Assembly (NCBI RefSeq): GCF_024666525.1
Contig: NZ_CP088294.1
Span: 434,001-498,000, forward strand
Source: Pseudomonas sp. J452
GTDB lineage: Bacteria > Pseudomonadota > Gammaproteobacteria > Pseudomonadales > Pseudomonadaceae
Reading direction: 5' to 3'
Length of the DNA stretch: 64,000 nucleotides
Shown piece by piece: positions 52,151-62,200 of this stretch. The notes beneath the pieces are model-generated. The model was not told the origin of the DNA. It worked only from the letters and a program-made list of their open reading frames with translations, and searched no databases. The position numbers and the translations under genes are program-made. How positions within the stretch are numbered: the stretch's first letter is position 1; each line of letters begins with the position of its first letter.

Positions 52151-53911
52151 ATGCGGACGTTCCTGCTGTTTTCTCTGATGTGGGCCTGGCTACTGCAGCC
52201 GGTGCAGGCCTCCAGTTTTTCAGCCAACCCACTGCTGACGGGCAACAGCCAGCAGGCCGATTTTCTCCCCGCCGAGCAGGCATTCGACCTCAGCGTCGAA
52301 CCCCAGGCCAATGGCGAAACCCTGCTGCGCTGGGACATTGCCCCCGGCTACTACCTCTACCAGCACCGCCTGCAGTTCAGCGGCCTGCCCGCCGGGGTCA
52401 AGCCCGAGCTGCCGCCTGGGCTGCCCTATAGCGATGAGTTCTTCGGCGACTCGCAGATCTACCGTGACCGCCTGGAGCTGATTCTGCCCGCCGGCAACAC
52501 TGGCGAGGTTCAGGTCGGCTGGCAGGGCTGCGCCGATGCCGGGCTGTGCTATCCGCCGCAGACCCAGCAGATTGGCCTGCCTGGCAGCAACACGCCGAGC
52601 CAGCCAAGCAGCACGCTGGCCGAGGATCAAGCACTCGCCGGCAACCTGCAGAGCCAGACGATAGTCCTGAGCCTGCTGGTGTTCTTCGGCCTGGGCCTGC
52701 TGCTGGCCTTTGCTCCCTGCTCGTTGCCGATGCTGCCGATTCTCGCCGGCATTGTGGTGGGCAGCGGTGCCTCGCCGCGTCGCGGATTGGCGCTGGCCTC
52801 GGCCTATGTGGTGAGCATGGCGCTGGTGTATGCCGCGCTAGGCGTGGTCGCTGCCTTGATGGGCGCCAACCTGCAAGGCCTGCTGCAGCAACCCTGGCTG
52901 CTGGCCAGCTTCGCCGCGCTGTTCGTCCTGCTGGCCTTGCCGATGTTCGGCCTGTTCGAGTTGCAGCTGCCGGCGGCGCTGCGTGACCGTCTGGAGAATG
53001 CAGGGCGCAAACAGCAAGGTGGCAGCCTGGTGGGCGCCAGCATGCTCGGCCTGTTCTCCGGCCTGCTGGTCGGGCCGTGCATGACCGCGCCGCTGGCCGC
53101 TGCCCTGCTGTATATCGCGCAGAGTGGCGACGCGCTGCACGGTGGCCTGGTGCTGTTCGCCCTGGGTCTGGGTATCGGTACGCCGCTGGTGCTGCTGGTG
53201 ACCCTGGGCAACCGCTTCCTGCCGAAACCGGGCGCGTGGATGGACCGGATCAAGGTGGTGTTTGGCTTCCTGTTCCTGGTGACCGCGTTGCTGGTGCTCC
53301 GTCCGCTGCTGGACGAGTCGATCTGGCTGGGCCTGTGGGGTGCGCTGCTGATTCTGCTGGCCACTGCCCTGCTGCAACTGGCGCGTCAGGTGCGTCAGCA
53401 CACCAGCCTGAGCAAGGCCGCTGGCGCACTGCTGGGCCTCTGGGGCATGGCGATGCTGCTGGGTGCCGCCGGTGGTGCCAGCGACCCGATGCAGCCGCTC
53501 AAGGTGTTCACTGGCACTGCCGTTGCCGCTGCACCGAGCGCGCAGCACTTCATCGACCTGAACGAGCCGGCCGCGCTGGAGCGCGAGCTGGCCGCCGCCA
53601 AGGCCGAGGGCCAGTGGGTGCTGGTGGACTACTACGCGGACTGGTGTGTGTCATGCAAAGTCATGGAGAAAACCGTGTTTGGTAACCCCGAGGTGCAGGC
53701 CAGCCTGCAGGGCGTGCGCGTACTGCGCCCCGACGTAACCGAGAGCAATGCGGCGAGCCGCGCGCTACTTAGCCGCTTTGAAGTAATGGGCCCCCCCACG
53801 CTGCTGTGGATCGGTCCGAATGGTGAGGAACGCCGCTCGCAGCGCATCACCGGCGCGGTGGATGCCGAGCAGTTTCTGCAGATATGGACGACTACCCAGG
53901 AGCGTGGTTGA
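52151..53911 (+). CDS. dsbD: thiol:disulfide interchange protein DsbD
   Basis: Moves electrons from cytoplasmic thioredoxin to periplasmic reductases. All three domains are visible in 586 residues: signal peptide and alpha domain with GCADAGLCYPP (Cys127, Cys133), an eight-helix beta domain with FAPCSLPMLPILAG and LVGPCMTAPLAAAL, and a C-terminal thioredoxin-like gamma domain with WVLVDYYADWCVSCKVMEK. The first gene of a three-gene operon divergent from the two-component system; the next gene starts in its stop codon (TGATG). Confidence 0.95.
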   Translation: MRTFLLFSLMWAWLLQPVQASSFSANPLLTGNSQQADFLPAEQAFDLSVEPQANGETLLRWDIAPGYYLYQHRLQFSGLPAGVKPELPPGLPYSDEFFGDSQIYRDRLELILPAGNTGEVQVGWQGCADAGLCYPPQTQQIGLPGSNTPSQPSSTLAEDQALAGNLQSQTIVLSLLVFFGLGLLLAFAPCSLPMLPILAGIVVGSGASPRRGLALASAYVVSMALVYAALGVVAALMGANLQGLLQQPWLLASFAALFVLLALPMFGLFELQLPAALRDRLENAGRKQQGGSLVGASMLGLFSGLLVGPCMTAPLAAALLYIAQSGDALHGGLVLFALGLGIGTPLVLLVTLGNRFLPKPGAWMDRIKVVFGFLFLVTALLVLRPLLDESIWLGLWGALLILLATALLQLARQVRQHTSLSKAAGALLGLWGMAMLLGAAGGASDPMQPLKVFTGTAVAAAPSAQHFIDLNEPAALERELAAAKAEGQWVLVDYYADWCVSCKVMEKTVFGNPEVQASLQGVRVLRPDVTESNAASRALLSRFEVMGPPTLLWIGPNGEERRSQRITGAVDAEQFLQIWTTTQERG

Positions 53912-54720
53912 TGTTAACGATCAATATCGGACCGCTGGCCCTCAGCACCGCCCATGTGCTGTTGCTGCTCAGCCTGCTGCTGGCGACTTTTACCGGCTGG
54001 TATGTCGGCCGGCGTAGCGCGGTAAACCCCGAGAAACAGCTGTTTCGCTTGCTGCTGGTGGCCATGCTGGTCGCCCGAGTGGCCTTCGTTGCAGTGTATT
54101 TCGAGCACTACCGCGAGCAACCCTGGCAGGCGCTGGATATCCGTGACGGCGGTTTTATCGCCTGGCCCGGTTTGCTGGCAGCCTTGCTGCTGGGTGCCTG
54201 GCTGGCCTGGCGCACGCCGGCCATCAGAACCTCGCTGGCCAGCGCGCTGGCAGTCGGTGTGCTGAGCTGGGGCCTGGGCAGCCTGGCCCTGCACGGCCTG
54301 GAGCAAGGCACGCGCTTGCCAGAGCTTTCGTTCAGGGACAGTAGCGGTGCCACCGTGGAACTTGAGGACTATGTCGGCAAGCCACTGGTGGTCAACCTCT
54401 GGGCCACCTGGTGCCCGCCGTGCCGCCGCGAAATGCCGGTACTGGCCGAGGCACAACGCGACAACCCGGAGCTGACCATCCTGTTCGTCAACCAGGGCGA
54501 AGGCCAGGGTGTGGTCAATCAGTATCTGGAGGCCGAAGCCCTGGGACTGGACAACGTACTGCTCGACAGCGGCGGCCGCCTGGGCCAGCACGTCGGCTCC
54601 ATGGCCCTGCCCAGCACGCTGTTCTACGACGCCGAAGGTCGCCAGGTTGGCAGCCACCTGGGCGAACTCTCCCGCGCCAGCCTGGCTCGCGCGCTTGAAG
54701 TACTGAAGAAGGATCAATAA
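53911..54720 (+). CDS. membrane-anchored TlpA/DsbE-like thioredoxin
   Basis: 269 residues from ATG 53911, overlapping the dsbD stop. The N-terminal part has about four hydrophobic helices (STAHVLLLLSLLLATFTGWYVG, FRLLLVAMLVARVAFVAVYF, GLLAALLLGAWLAW, ASALAVGVLSWGLGSLAL), more than the single anchor of most TlpA proteins. The thioredoxin domain begins about 135, with VVNLWATWCPPCRREMPVLAEA (Cys168, Cys171). It probably receives electrons from DsbD and reduces periplasmic disulfides. It is followed by dsbG after three bases. Confidence 0.9.
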   Translation: MLTINIGPLALSTAHVLLLLSLLLATFTGWYVGRRSAVNPEKQLFRLLLVAMLVARVAFVAVYFEHYREQPWQALDIRDGGFIAWPGLLAALLLGAWLAWRTPAIRTSLASALAVGVLSWGLGSLALHGLEQGTRLPELSFRDSSGATVELEDYVGKPLVVNLWATWCPPCRREMPVLAEAQRDNPELTILFVNQGEGQGVVNQYLEAEALGLDNVLLDSGGRLGQHVGSMALPSTLFYDAEGRQVGSHLGELSRASLARALEVLKKDQ

Positions 54721-54723
54721 GCC

Positions 54724-55494
54724 ATGAAGAAACTGCTCAATCTCCCCGTAATGATTTCAGCATTAACAATGCTGACCGTGCCTCTATTGCACGCCGAGGA
54801 TTGGCCAGCTCCGATCAAAGCCGTCGAAGCGCGCGGTGCCGAAATCATCCAGCGCTTCGATGCTCCGAGCGGCTTGCAAGGCTATGCCGCGCGCTACAAC
54901 GGCCAGGGCGTCGCCCTGTACCTGACTGCCGATGGCCAGCACGTAGTAGTCGGCAGCCTGCTCAATGCCCAGGGTGAAGACCTCTCGCAGCAGCCGTTGG
55001 ACAAGCTGGTGTACGAGCCGCTGGCCAAGGAAATGCTCGGCAAGCTGGAGCGCAGCACCTGGATCGCCGACGGCAGCGCCAAGGCGCCACGCGTCATCTA
55101 TATGTTCTCCGACCCCAACTGCCCCTACTGCAACATGTTCTGGAAGCAGGCGCGGCCCTGGGTCGAAGCCGGTGATGTGCAGATTCGCCATGTGATGGTC
55201 GGCATGCTGCGCCAGGACAGCGTCGAGAAGGCCGCCGCCCTGCTCAATGCCAAGGATCAACAGGCGGCGCTGCACGAGCATGAGTCCGCCGGCAAGGCCA
55301 GCACGCTGCAAGGGCTGAAGAAGATTCCAGCGGCGATCCAGCAGCAGCTCGACAGCAACCTTGGCCTGATGGCGGAGATGGGCGTAGCGGCTACGCCGGC
55401 GATTTTCTACCCGGACGAAAGCGGCCAGCTGCGCCAGCAGCGCGGTGCGCCAAGTCCGGATGTACTCAAACAGATCATGGGGCCGCGCTCCTGA
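54724..55494 (+). CDS. dsbG: periplasmic disulfide isomerase/chaperone DsbG
   Basis: 256 residues with a signal peptide (to LLHA, about residue 20), an N-terminal dimerisation part and a DsbC/DsbG-type thioredoxin domain with YMFSDPNCPYCNMFWKQA, active-site CPYC. DsbG reduces sulfenylated single cysteines in E. coli. VAATPAIFYPDESGQLRQQRG contains the cis-Pro region. With dsbD and the TlpA-like protein it forms a complete periplasmic reducing chain. Counterpart: P. aeruginosa PA2476 (from memory). Confidence 0.93.
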   Translation: MKKLLNLPVMISALTMLTVPLLHAEDWPAPIKAVEARGAEIIQRFDAPSGLQGYAARYNGQGVALYLTADGQHVVVGSLLNAQGEDLSQQPLDKLVYEPLAKEMLGKLERSTWIADGSAKAPRVIYMFSDPNCPYCNMFWKQARPWVEAGDVQIRHVMVGMLRQDSVEKAAALLNAKDQQAALHEHESAGKASTLQGLKKIPAAIQQQLDSNLGLMAEMGVAATPAIFYPDESGQLRQQRGAPSPDVLKQIMGPRS

Positions 55495-55570
55495 TCGCAA
55501 CATCGCGCGCCGAGCGGTTTCGGTCGATAATCCGAGCCCCAGGCGCGTGGCAATAGAGTGCCCACACCTT

Positions 55571-55587
55571 AGTCAGAACGACTGACT
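55571..55587. promoter_or_regulatory. palindrome before the SDR gene
   Basis: AGTCAG and CTGACT around AACGA, 27 bases before the SDR start. The form is like a TetR operator, and SDR genes of this kind are often TetR-controlled, but no such regulator lies next to it. Confidence 0.45.
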
Positions 55588-55613
55588 CAATTTTTTTGTA
55601 ATGGAGATACACC

Positions 55614-56363
55614 ATGACAACTACTCAAACCCTGCAAGGCAAAATCGCTTTCATCCAGGGCGGTTCGCGCGGTATCGGCGCAGCCATCGTCAAGCGCCTG
55701 GCCGCTGAAGGCGCGGCAGTGGCCTTCACCTATGTGTCCTCCGCCGAGCGGGCCAATGCCCTGGCCAGCGAAGTGACTGGCGCTGGCGGCAAGGCCCTCG
55801 CCCTCAAGGCCGACAGTGCCGATGCAGCCGCCGTGCAACAGGCCATTCGCACTGCGGTCGAGCACTTCGGCGGCCTGGATATTCTGGTCAACAACGCCGG
55901 CGTGCTGGCCTGGGCCAGTACCGAAGAACTGACCCTGGAACAGCTGGATCACACCCTGGCGGTCAACGTGCGCAGCGTGTTCGTCGCCAGCCAGGAAGCC
56001 GCCAAACACATGACCGATGGCGGACGGATCATCAACATCGGCAGCACCAACGCCGAGCGCATCCCGGTGGCCGGTGGCGCGGTATATGCCATGAGCAAAT
56101 CGGCGCTGGTCGGCCTGGCCAAAGGCATGGCCCGCGACCTGGGCCCACGCAACATCACCGTGAACAACGTGCAGCCCGGCCCGGTGGACACCGAGATGAA
56201 CCCAGCCGATGGCGAGGGTGCCGAGTTCCTGAAAGGCCTGATGGCGCTGGATCGCTTCGGTAAGGCAGGTGAAATCGCCGGCTTTGTCGCCTACCTGGCC
56301 GGCCCGGAAGCGGGTTACATCACCGGGGCCAGCTTGATGATTGATGGCGGGTTTTCAGCGTAA
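55614..56363 (+). CDS. short-chain dehydrogenase (3-oxoacyl-ACP reductase-like)
   Basis: 249 residues, classical SDR. Cofactor motif FIQGGSRGIGAAIVKRLA, DILVNNAGVLAW, catalytic Ser in INIGSTNAERIPV and YAMSK, then PGPVDTEMNP and the C-terminal ITGASLMIDGGFSA. Ribosome site GGAG upstream of ATG 55614. The gene is isolated from fatty-acid synthesis genes, so it is more likely a stress- or aldehyde/ketone-related reductase. It is the last gene before the second direct-repeat copy. Confidence 0.88.
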   Translation: MTTTQTLQGKIAFIQGGSRGIGAAIVKRLAAEGAAVAFTYVSSAERANALASEVTGAGGKALALKADSADAAAVQQAIRTAVEHFGGLDILVNNAGVLAWASTEELTLEQLDHTLAVNVRSVFVASQEAAKHMTDGGRIINIGSTNAERIPVAGGAVYAMSKSALVGLAKGMARDLGPRNITVNNVQPGPVDTEMNPADGEGAEFLKGLMALDRFGKAGEIAGFVAYLAGPEAGYITGASLMIDGGFSA

Positions 56364-56426
56364 CCAAGCGCGCCGCAATTGCCTTGAGCAGAGCAGCCAG
56401 GCTCAATTAACGCTGACAGCGCCAAC

Positions 56427-56458
56427 AAAAAGCCCGCCAAATGGCGGGCTCTGTTTTT
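56427..56458. terminator. bidirectional terminator in direct-repeat copy 2
   Basis: AAAAAGCCCGCC - AAAT - GGCGGGCT followed by CTGTTTTT. It serves the SDR gene from the left and oprC from the right. Confidence 0.88.
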
Positions 56459-56490
56459 CAGCCGAACGCGATCAGAAGCTCACATCCACC
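56427..56490. repeat. direct repeat copy 2
   Basis: Partner of 49905-49970: terminator, TGTTTTTCAGCCGAACGCGA, the stop codon and the last six codons of oprC (KVDVSF). Two bases shorter than copy 1 in the T-run. Confidence 0.88.
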
Positions 56491-58562
56491 TTGGTCCACA
56501 AGGTGCGTCCCGGCTCGTCGATGGCGACCGGATCGGCCGGGTAGCCGAAACCGGCGTCGCCGGCCAGGTTGAGGTGCTCGGCGTAGTCCTTGTCGAACAG
56601 GTTATCCACACCGGTGCTGAGCTTGAGGTTGTCGCTGACGCGGTAGGCACCGTTGAGCGAGAGCACGCCGAAACCGGCGCTGCTGCCGAAGTCCTGGCCG
56701 ACCACGTTGCCCTTGCCTGCGTCCACGCGGTTTTGCGCGGCAACCACGCGCCACAGGGCGCCGGCGCTCCAGGCATCGCGCTGGTAGCTCAGGCCCAGGC
56801 GGGTTTCCAGCGGCGGCATTTGCGGCAACGCTTCGCCGTCGCTGCTGTTCTTGCCCCAGGCATAGGCCAGGGTGGCGTCGGTCTTCCAGTTGTCGGTGAG
56901 GTTGTAGGCCACGCCCAGCTCGCCGCCCATGATGCGCGCATCGATGTTGTCGGCCTGGGAGCTGCTCATGCCCATCATGTCGGTGCTGTAGCTGAACAGG
57001 ATGTAGTCGCGTACCTGGCCGACATAACCGGAAGCCCAAGCCTGCAGATCGGCGCTGGCGTATTGCACGCCAAAGTCGAGCTGGGTGGTCTTCTCCGGCT
57101 TGATCCCATCGAAGGCGTTGGCGCTGCCGGCCGGACCGGCGTCCGCAGAGAACAGTTCCCAGTAGTCGGGGAAGCGCTGCACATGGCCGAGGCCGGCGTA
57201 CAGGGTGGTCGGCGAATCGGAAAGGTCATATTCGTAGCGAGCGAAGCCGCTGGGCAACGTATCGGCGCGAGTGTCGCCTTCGGTCGGGTTGGCAACCTGC
57301 ATCATGCCGCTCCAGGCGCTGGCGCGGTAATCCTTGGTAGTGGCCCGATCCAGGCGCGCACCCGCCACCACGCGATTGCGCTCTGCGGCATACCAGGTGG
57401 CTTCGGCGAAGGCGCCGTAGTTATGGCTGACCGCATCCTTGTCCCAGGCAAACTGATCCGTATCGATGTAGGAGTCAGTCATCATGTCGTAATCGGAGTT
57501 GCGCCAGCGATGCTCGCTGCGTAGGGCGTCGACACCGGCGACCAGTTCCACGTCGGTCCACTTGAAGGTCGCGGCGAAGCGTCCACCGAGGGTACGGCGG
57601 TCGACCTGCGAGGCCATCGGCATGGGCATCATGCTGCTCGGATCGGGATCGCGCAGGCTGAAGTTGTCCATGATGTGGTCGGCGTAGTTGTAGTAGACCT
57701 GCGCCTCGAGCTTATCCAGCACGCCGCCCAGGTTGCTCTTCTCGAAGCGCAGGCCGAGGCTCTCGCGCTCGAACTGCGCTCCGTCCATGCTGCGCCCGGC
57801 GTAACGAGACTCGCCGTCGCCCTTGCCGGCGGTGAACTCGATCAGGGTGTCGGCGTCCGGGGTCCAGCCGATGGCCAGATCGCCGTTCCACTTCTTCCAG
57901 CGCGACGGCACCGTGTCACCGTCGCCATCCTCGTAGTCGTCGGCCTGCGCCTGGTTGCCGACAAAGCGCAGGTAGCCCTGCTCGCCGCCCACGGCGCCAT
58001 CCAGCACCTTGTCGAAACGGCCGTTGGAGCCGGCCAGCAGGCTGGCATTCAGGCGGCTGCCAAGCTCGCCGAAACGTTCCGGCTCACGCTCGAACAACAC
58101 GGTACCGGCCGAGGCTCCCGGCCCCCAGAGCACGGTCTGCGGGCCCTTGATCACGGTCAACTGATCGTAGGTTTCCGGCGAGATGTAGGAGCTCGGTGCG
58201 TCCATGCGGTAGGGGCAGGCACCGAGCATCATGCCGCCATTGGCGCGCAGGTTGATGCGCGAGCCAAACATGCCGCGCAGCACCGTGTCGCCATTGGTGC
58301 CGCCGCTGCGAATGGCGGAGAAGCCGGGAATGGTCTTCAGGTAGTCGGTGGCATCACTGGCCGGCACCGGCTGGCGGGCGTCCTTGGGATCGGCGATCAC
58401 GGTCAGCGGCGAGCTCTGCTGCACGGCAGTGATCACGGTGGGCGCCAATTCGTTATTGACGATTTCTTCGGCCAGCACCGGGGCGGCCATGGCCAGGGTC
58501 AGTGCGGAAAGGACGAACGGCAGACGGCCGGCGCGCGCCGGCGAGAATACGGATGCGGTCAT
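56472..58562 (-). CDS. oprC: TonB-dependent copper receptor OprC
   Basis: 696 residues from ATG 58562, behind AGGAAAC; the open frame upstream has no signal. Signal peptide to VLAEE (about 32), plug domain with TVLRGMFGSRINLRANGGMMLGACPYRMD, and a barrel ending VDVSF. The copper-binding motif known in P. aeruginosa OprC, CxxxM with HxM, is present: Cys116-Met120 and His296-Met298. Met clusters SSMMPMPMAS and MMGMSSS also suit Cu(I). Predicted to import copper at the outer membrane. The DUF2946 gene is upstream in the same direction. Confidence 0.95.
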   Translation of the reverse strand: MTASVFSPARAGRLPFVLSALTLAMAAPVLAEEIVNNELAPTVITAVQQSSPLTVIADPKDARQPVPASDATDYLKTIPGFSAIRSGGTNGDTVLRGMFGSRINLRANGGMMLGACPYRMDAPSSYISPETYDQLTVIKGPQTVLWGPGASAGTVLFEREPERFGELGSRLNASLLAGSNGRFDKVLDGAVGGEQGYLRFVGNQAQADDYEDGDGDTVPSRWKKWNGDLAIGWTPDADTLIEFTAGKGDGESRYAGRSMDGAQFERESLGLRFEKSNLGGVLDKLEAQVYYNYADHIMDNFSLRDPDPSSMMPMPMASQVDRRTLGGRFAATFKWTDVELVAGVDALRSEHRWRNSDYDMMTDSYIDTDQFAWDKDAVSHNYGAFAEATWYAAERNRVVAGARLDRATTKDYRASAWSGMMQVANPTEGDTRADTLPSGFARYEYDLSDSPTTLYAGLGHVQRFPDYWELFSADAGPAGSANAFDGIKPEKTTQLDFGVQYASADLQAWASGYVGQVRDYILFSYSTDMMGMSSSQADNIDARIMGGELGVAYNLTDNWKTDATLAYAWGKNSSDGEALPQMPPLETRLGLSYQRDAWSAGALWRVVAAQNRVDAGKGNVVGQDFGSSAGFGVLSLNGAYRVSDNLKLSTGVDNLFDKDYAEHLNLAGDAGFGYPADPVAIDEPGRTLWTKVDVSF

Positions 58563-58623
58563 GGTGTTTCCTGAAAATTTGGGCAGCGCTAAACCCTCGA
58601 TGGGAGGGCGAGTGATGGCGGTT

Positions 58624-58998
58624 TCAGGAAAACGCTGGTGGCGCCCGTCCAGGCGGCGCCACCAGGAACGGCGGACTGAGCGCCAGCAGTTCGGCGAAGC
58701 GCGGGCGCTGGGGTGACGGCGCCACCGCCGGCGCCGGTGGGCTGAAGGGGAAGGATTGCAGGCTGGCCCCGTGCGCGCCGCACTGCATGCAGGGCAGATG
58801 CTGACTGGCGGAGCTGTCGTCACCCTGCTCGCTCAGCTGCCACTGCACACCCTGGGATGTGCATAGCAGCATGAAGCCATCGGCACTCATCAGCGGCATG
58901 GCCCACAGCGGCATGCTCACGCGCAGCAGCATGCCCACCAGGGCAAAGGCGTAGAGCCAATCGCGGAAACTGCGGCTGAGTGGGTTCAAGGACGACAT
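58624..58998 (-). CDS. DUF2946 protein, copper-associated
   Basis: 124 residues from ATG 58998. One membrane segment (about 13-35, WLYAFALVGMLLRVSMPLWAMPL) precedes a small domain with two cysteine pairs, LLCTSQG and HLPCMQCGAH, and a Pro-rich tail. DUF2946 genes often precede oprC-type receptors (P. aeruginosa PA3789-oprC), so a role in copper handling is likely. The CxxC and His residues could bind Cu. No good ribosome site is visible for either ATG 58998 or 59016. Confidence 0.8.
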   Translation of the reverse strand: MSSLNPLSRSFRDWLYAFALVGMLLRVSMPLWAMPLMSADGFMLLCTSQGVQWQLSEQGDDSSASQHLPCMQCGAHGASLQSFPFSPPAPAVAPSPQRPRFAELLALSPPFLVAPPGRAPPAFS

Positions 58999-59217
58999 CC
59001 GTTTAGATCGGCGCATTCTAGCGGGCTGAGCGGCAGGCGCAGGGGGACACAGCGTCGCACCCGCCCGCGCTATGTGCGCCAACGGACAGACCAGCCCCGC
59101 CGCCGCCGCGCAGACTCACCAGAGCAACGCCGTGCCAGCCTCAGCGCTGGCGTCTTCCCCCGCGTCGCCGCTGCCTGCGTCTGCCGCAGGCCGTCGTCGC
59201 GCCCCGCCAAGGACACC

Positions 59218-62200
59218 ATGGACAGTCAATGGACCCGCACCCTGAGCCGCCTATGGCGCAAACCGCCGCCGCCATTCGAGTATGAGCCGGTCCTGCGCGC
59301 TGAACTGTTCAGCGCCGAACAGATGGCCAGCCACGGCATCCACCTGGCTCGCCAGCATCGCCTGAGCCCCGGTTCGGCCAGTGACTCGCTGCTGCAGCGC
59401 CTGGCCGACAACAGCACCACCCTGGCCAGCAGTTGCGCCACCCTGAGCAGCGTGGCGCCGGCCGTGCGCCGGGCCACGCCGGCGGCGGAGTGGCTGCTGG
59501 ACAACTTCTACCTGATCGAAGAACAGATCCGCACCGCGCAGAAGCACTTGCCCAAGGGCTACAGCCGCGAACTGCCGCGCCTGGCCAACGGCCCATCGGC
59601 CGGCTTGCCGCGGGTCTACGATATCGCCCTGGACACCATTTCCCATGGCGACGGGCGAGTCGACTGCGAGAGCCTGAGCCGCTTCGTCGAGGCCTACCAG
59701 AGCTGCGTGCCGCTGACCCTCGGCGAGCTGTGGGCGATCCCGATCATGCTGCGCCTGGCGCTGATCGAGAACCTGCGCCGCGTGGCCGCGCGCGTCATGG
59801 CCAACTGGAACGACCGCACCCTGGCCAACGAGTGGGCCGACCAGCTCACCGAAACCGCCGAGCGCGATGCCAAGAGCATCGTCCTCGCGGTGGCCGACAT
59901 GGCCCGCTCCGCGCCGCCGATGAGCAGCTCGTTCGTCGCCGAGCTGGCGCGCCGCCTGCAGGGGCAGAACGCGGCGCTGATCCTGCCGCTGACCTGGATC
60001 GAACAGCTGCTCGGCGAGTCCGGGCAGAGCATCGAGCGCCTGGTGCAACTGGATGCCCAGCAGCAGGCCGCCGAACAGGTCTCCATCAGCAACAGCATCG
60101 CCAGCCTGCGCCTGCTCACGGCCAGCGACTGGCAGAGCTTCGTCGAGAGCCTCAGCCGCGTCGAACAGGTGCTGCGCGAAGACCCGGCGCAGGTCTACGT
60201 ACAGATGGATTTCGCCACCCGCGACCACTACCGCCATGCCGTCGAACGCCTGGCTCGGCATTGCCCGCACAGCGAGGAAGACGTGGCGCACGCCGCGATT
60301 GCTCTGGCGGCTGACGCGGCCGCAGGCGACGCCACGGCCGTCAGCGCGCATGTCGGTTACTACCTGATCGGCCAGGGCCGCGCCGAGCTGGAACGCGCGC
60401 TCGCCGCCCGCGTGCCGCTGAGTGAAGCCTGGCAGCGCCTGCTGCGCCGTGCCCCGCTGACGATGTTCCTCGGCCCGGTGCTGCTGCTCACCCTGCTGTT
60501 CGCCTGGCCTTTTCTCGCCACCCTGCAACGCGGCGGTGCCCCCGACTACCTGCTGGTGCTGCTCGCCCTCCCCGCCCTGCTGATCAGCAGTCGCCTGGCC
60601 ATCGGCCTGGTCAACTGGCTGGTGACCCTGACCGTCGCTCCGGAGATCCTGCCGCGCCTGGACTACAGCGACAGCATCCCGGCCCAGGCGCGCACCCTGG
60701 TGGTGGTGCCCAGCCTGATCGGCAGCAGCAGCGACATCGAGGAACTGGTCGAAGGCCTGGAAGTGCGCTTCCTCGCCAACCGCGACGACAACCTGCACTT
60801 CGCCCTGCTCACCGACTTTCTCGACGCCGCCAGCGCCGAACTGCCGCAGGACGCCGAGCTGTTGCAACTGGCCCGCCAGTTGGTCGAGGCGCTGAACCGC
60901 AAATACCCCTGCGGCGACTGCGAGCGCTTCTTCTTGCTGCACCGCCCGCGCCGCTGGAACCCCGCCGAGCAGCGCTGGATGGGCCATGAACGCAAGCGCG
61001 GCAAGATCGCCGAACTCAATGCGCTGCTGCGCGGGCGCGGCCAGGAACGCTTCAGCCTGATCGTCGGCGCGATCACGGAGCTGCCACCGGTGACCTATGT
61101 GATCACCCTGGACACCGACACCCAACTGCCGCGCGATGTGGCCCGTCAGTTCATCGGCGCCATGGCCCACCCGCTCAACCGCGCGCAGTACGACCCGCTG
61201 CAACGTCGCATCAGCGCCGGCTACGCGATCCTCCAGCCGCGGGTCGGCATCAGCCTGCCGAGCAGTGCGCGCTCGGCCTATGCCCAGCTGTTCGGCAGCG
61301 ACGCCGGGATCGATCCCTACACCCGCGCCGTGTCCGACGTGTACCAGGACCTGTTCCAGCACGGCTCGTTCATCGGCAAAGGCATCTACGCCGTGGATGC
61401 CTTCGAGCATGCCCTCAGCGACTGCCTGCCGGACAACCGCATCCTCAGCCACGACCTGATCGAGGGCTGCTACGCGCGCTGCGGCCTGCTCAGCGACGTG
61501 CAGCTGTACGAGGAACACCCGGCGCGCTACAGCGCCGACGCCAAGCGCCGCCATCGCTGGATTCGCGGCGACTGGCAGTTGCTGCCCTGGCTGCTGCCGT
61601 GGACGCCGACCGCCTGCGGCACGCGGGAGCGCAACCGCCTGAGCGCCCTGGCGCGCTGGAAGATCTTCGACAACCTGCGCCGCAGCCTGGAACCACTGGC
61701 CTTCCTGACGATGTTGCTGTGGGGCTGGTTCGCGGTGGCCGGGGCGCTGCCCTGGACCCTGGTGGTGCTGGCCCTGGTGCTCACCCAGCCACTGCTCGCC
61801 TCGCTCCAGGAGCTGCTGCGCAAAGCCCACGACATGCCCCTGCACCAGCACCTCAGCGCTACCCTGCGCAGCACCGGCCTGCACCTGGCCCGTGCCCTGC
61901 TGGCGCTGGTCTGGCTGCCCTACGAGGCGCTGTGCAGTCTCGACGCCATCGCCCGCACGCTGTGGCGCATGCTGGTCAGCAAGCGCCGCCTGCTGCAGTG
62001 GAACCCCTCGCGGGAAGTCGAGCGCAGCAGCCGCAACGAACTGCCGGGGCTGTATCGCCTGATGGCCGTCGCGCCCGCGCTGGCCGTGCTGGTCGGCGCT
62101 GCCCTGCTGCTGGTGCGGCCAGAGGTGCTCGGCCTGGCCGGGCCCTTCCTGCTGGCCTGGCTGGCCGCGCCGGGGATTGCCTGGTGGCTGAGCCGGGCGA

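Noticed and set aside
49905..56490. The direct repeats as attachment sites of an integrative element
   Set aside because: No integrase, tRNA end or mobility gene lies between them; junction duplication by recombination explains the terminator and gene-end content better.
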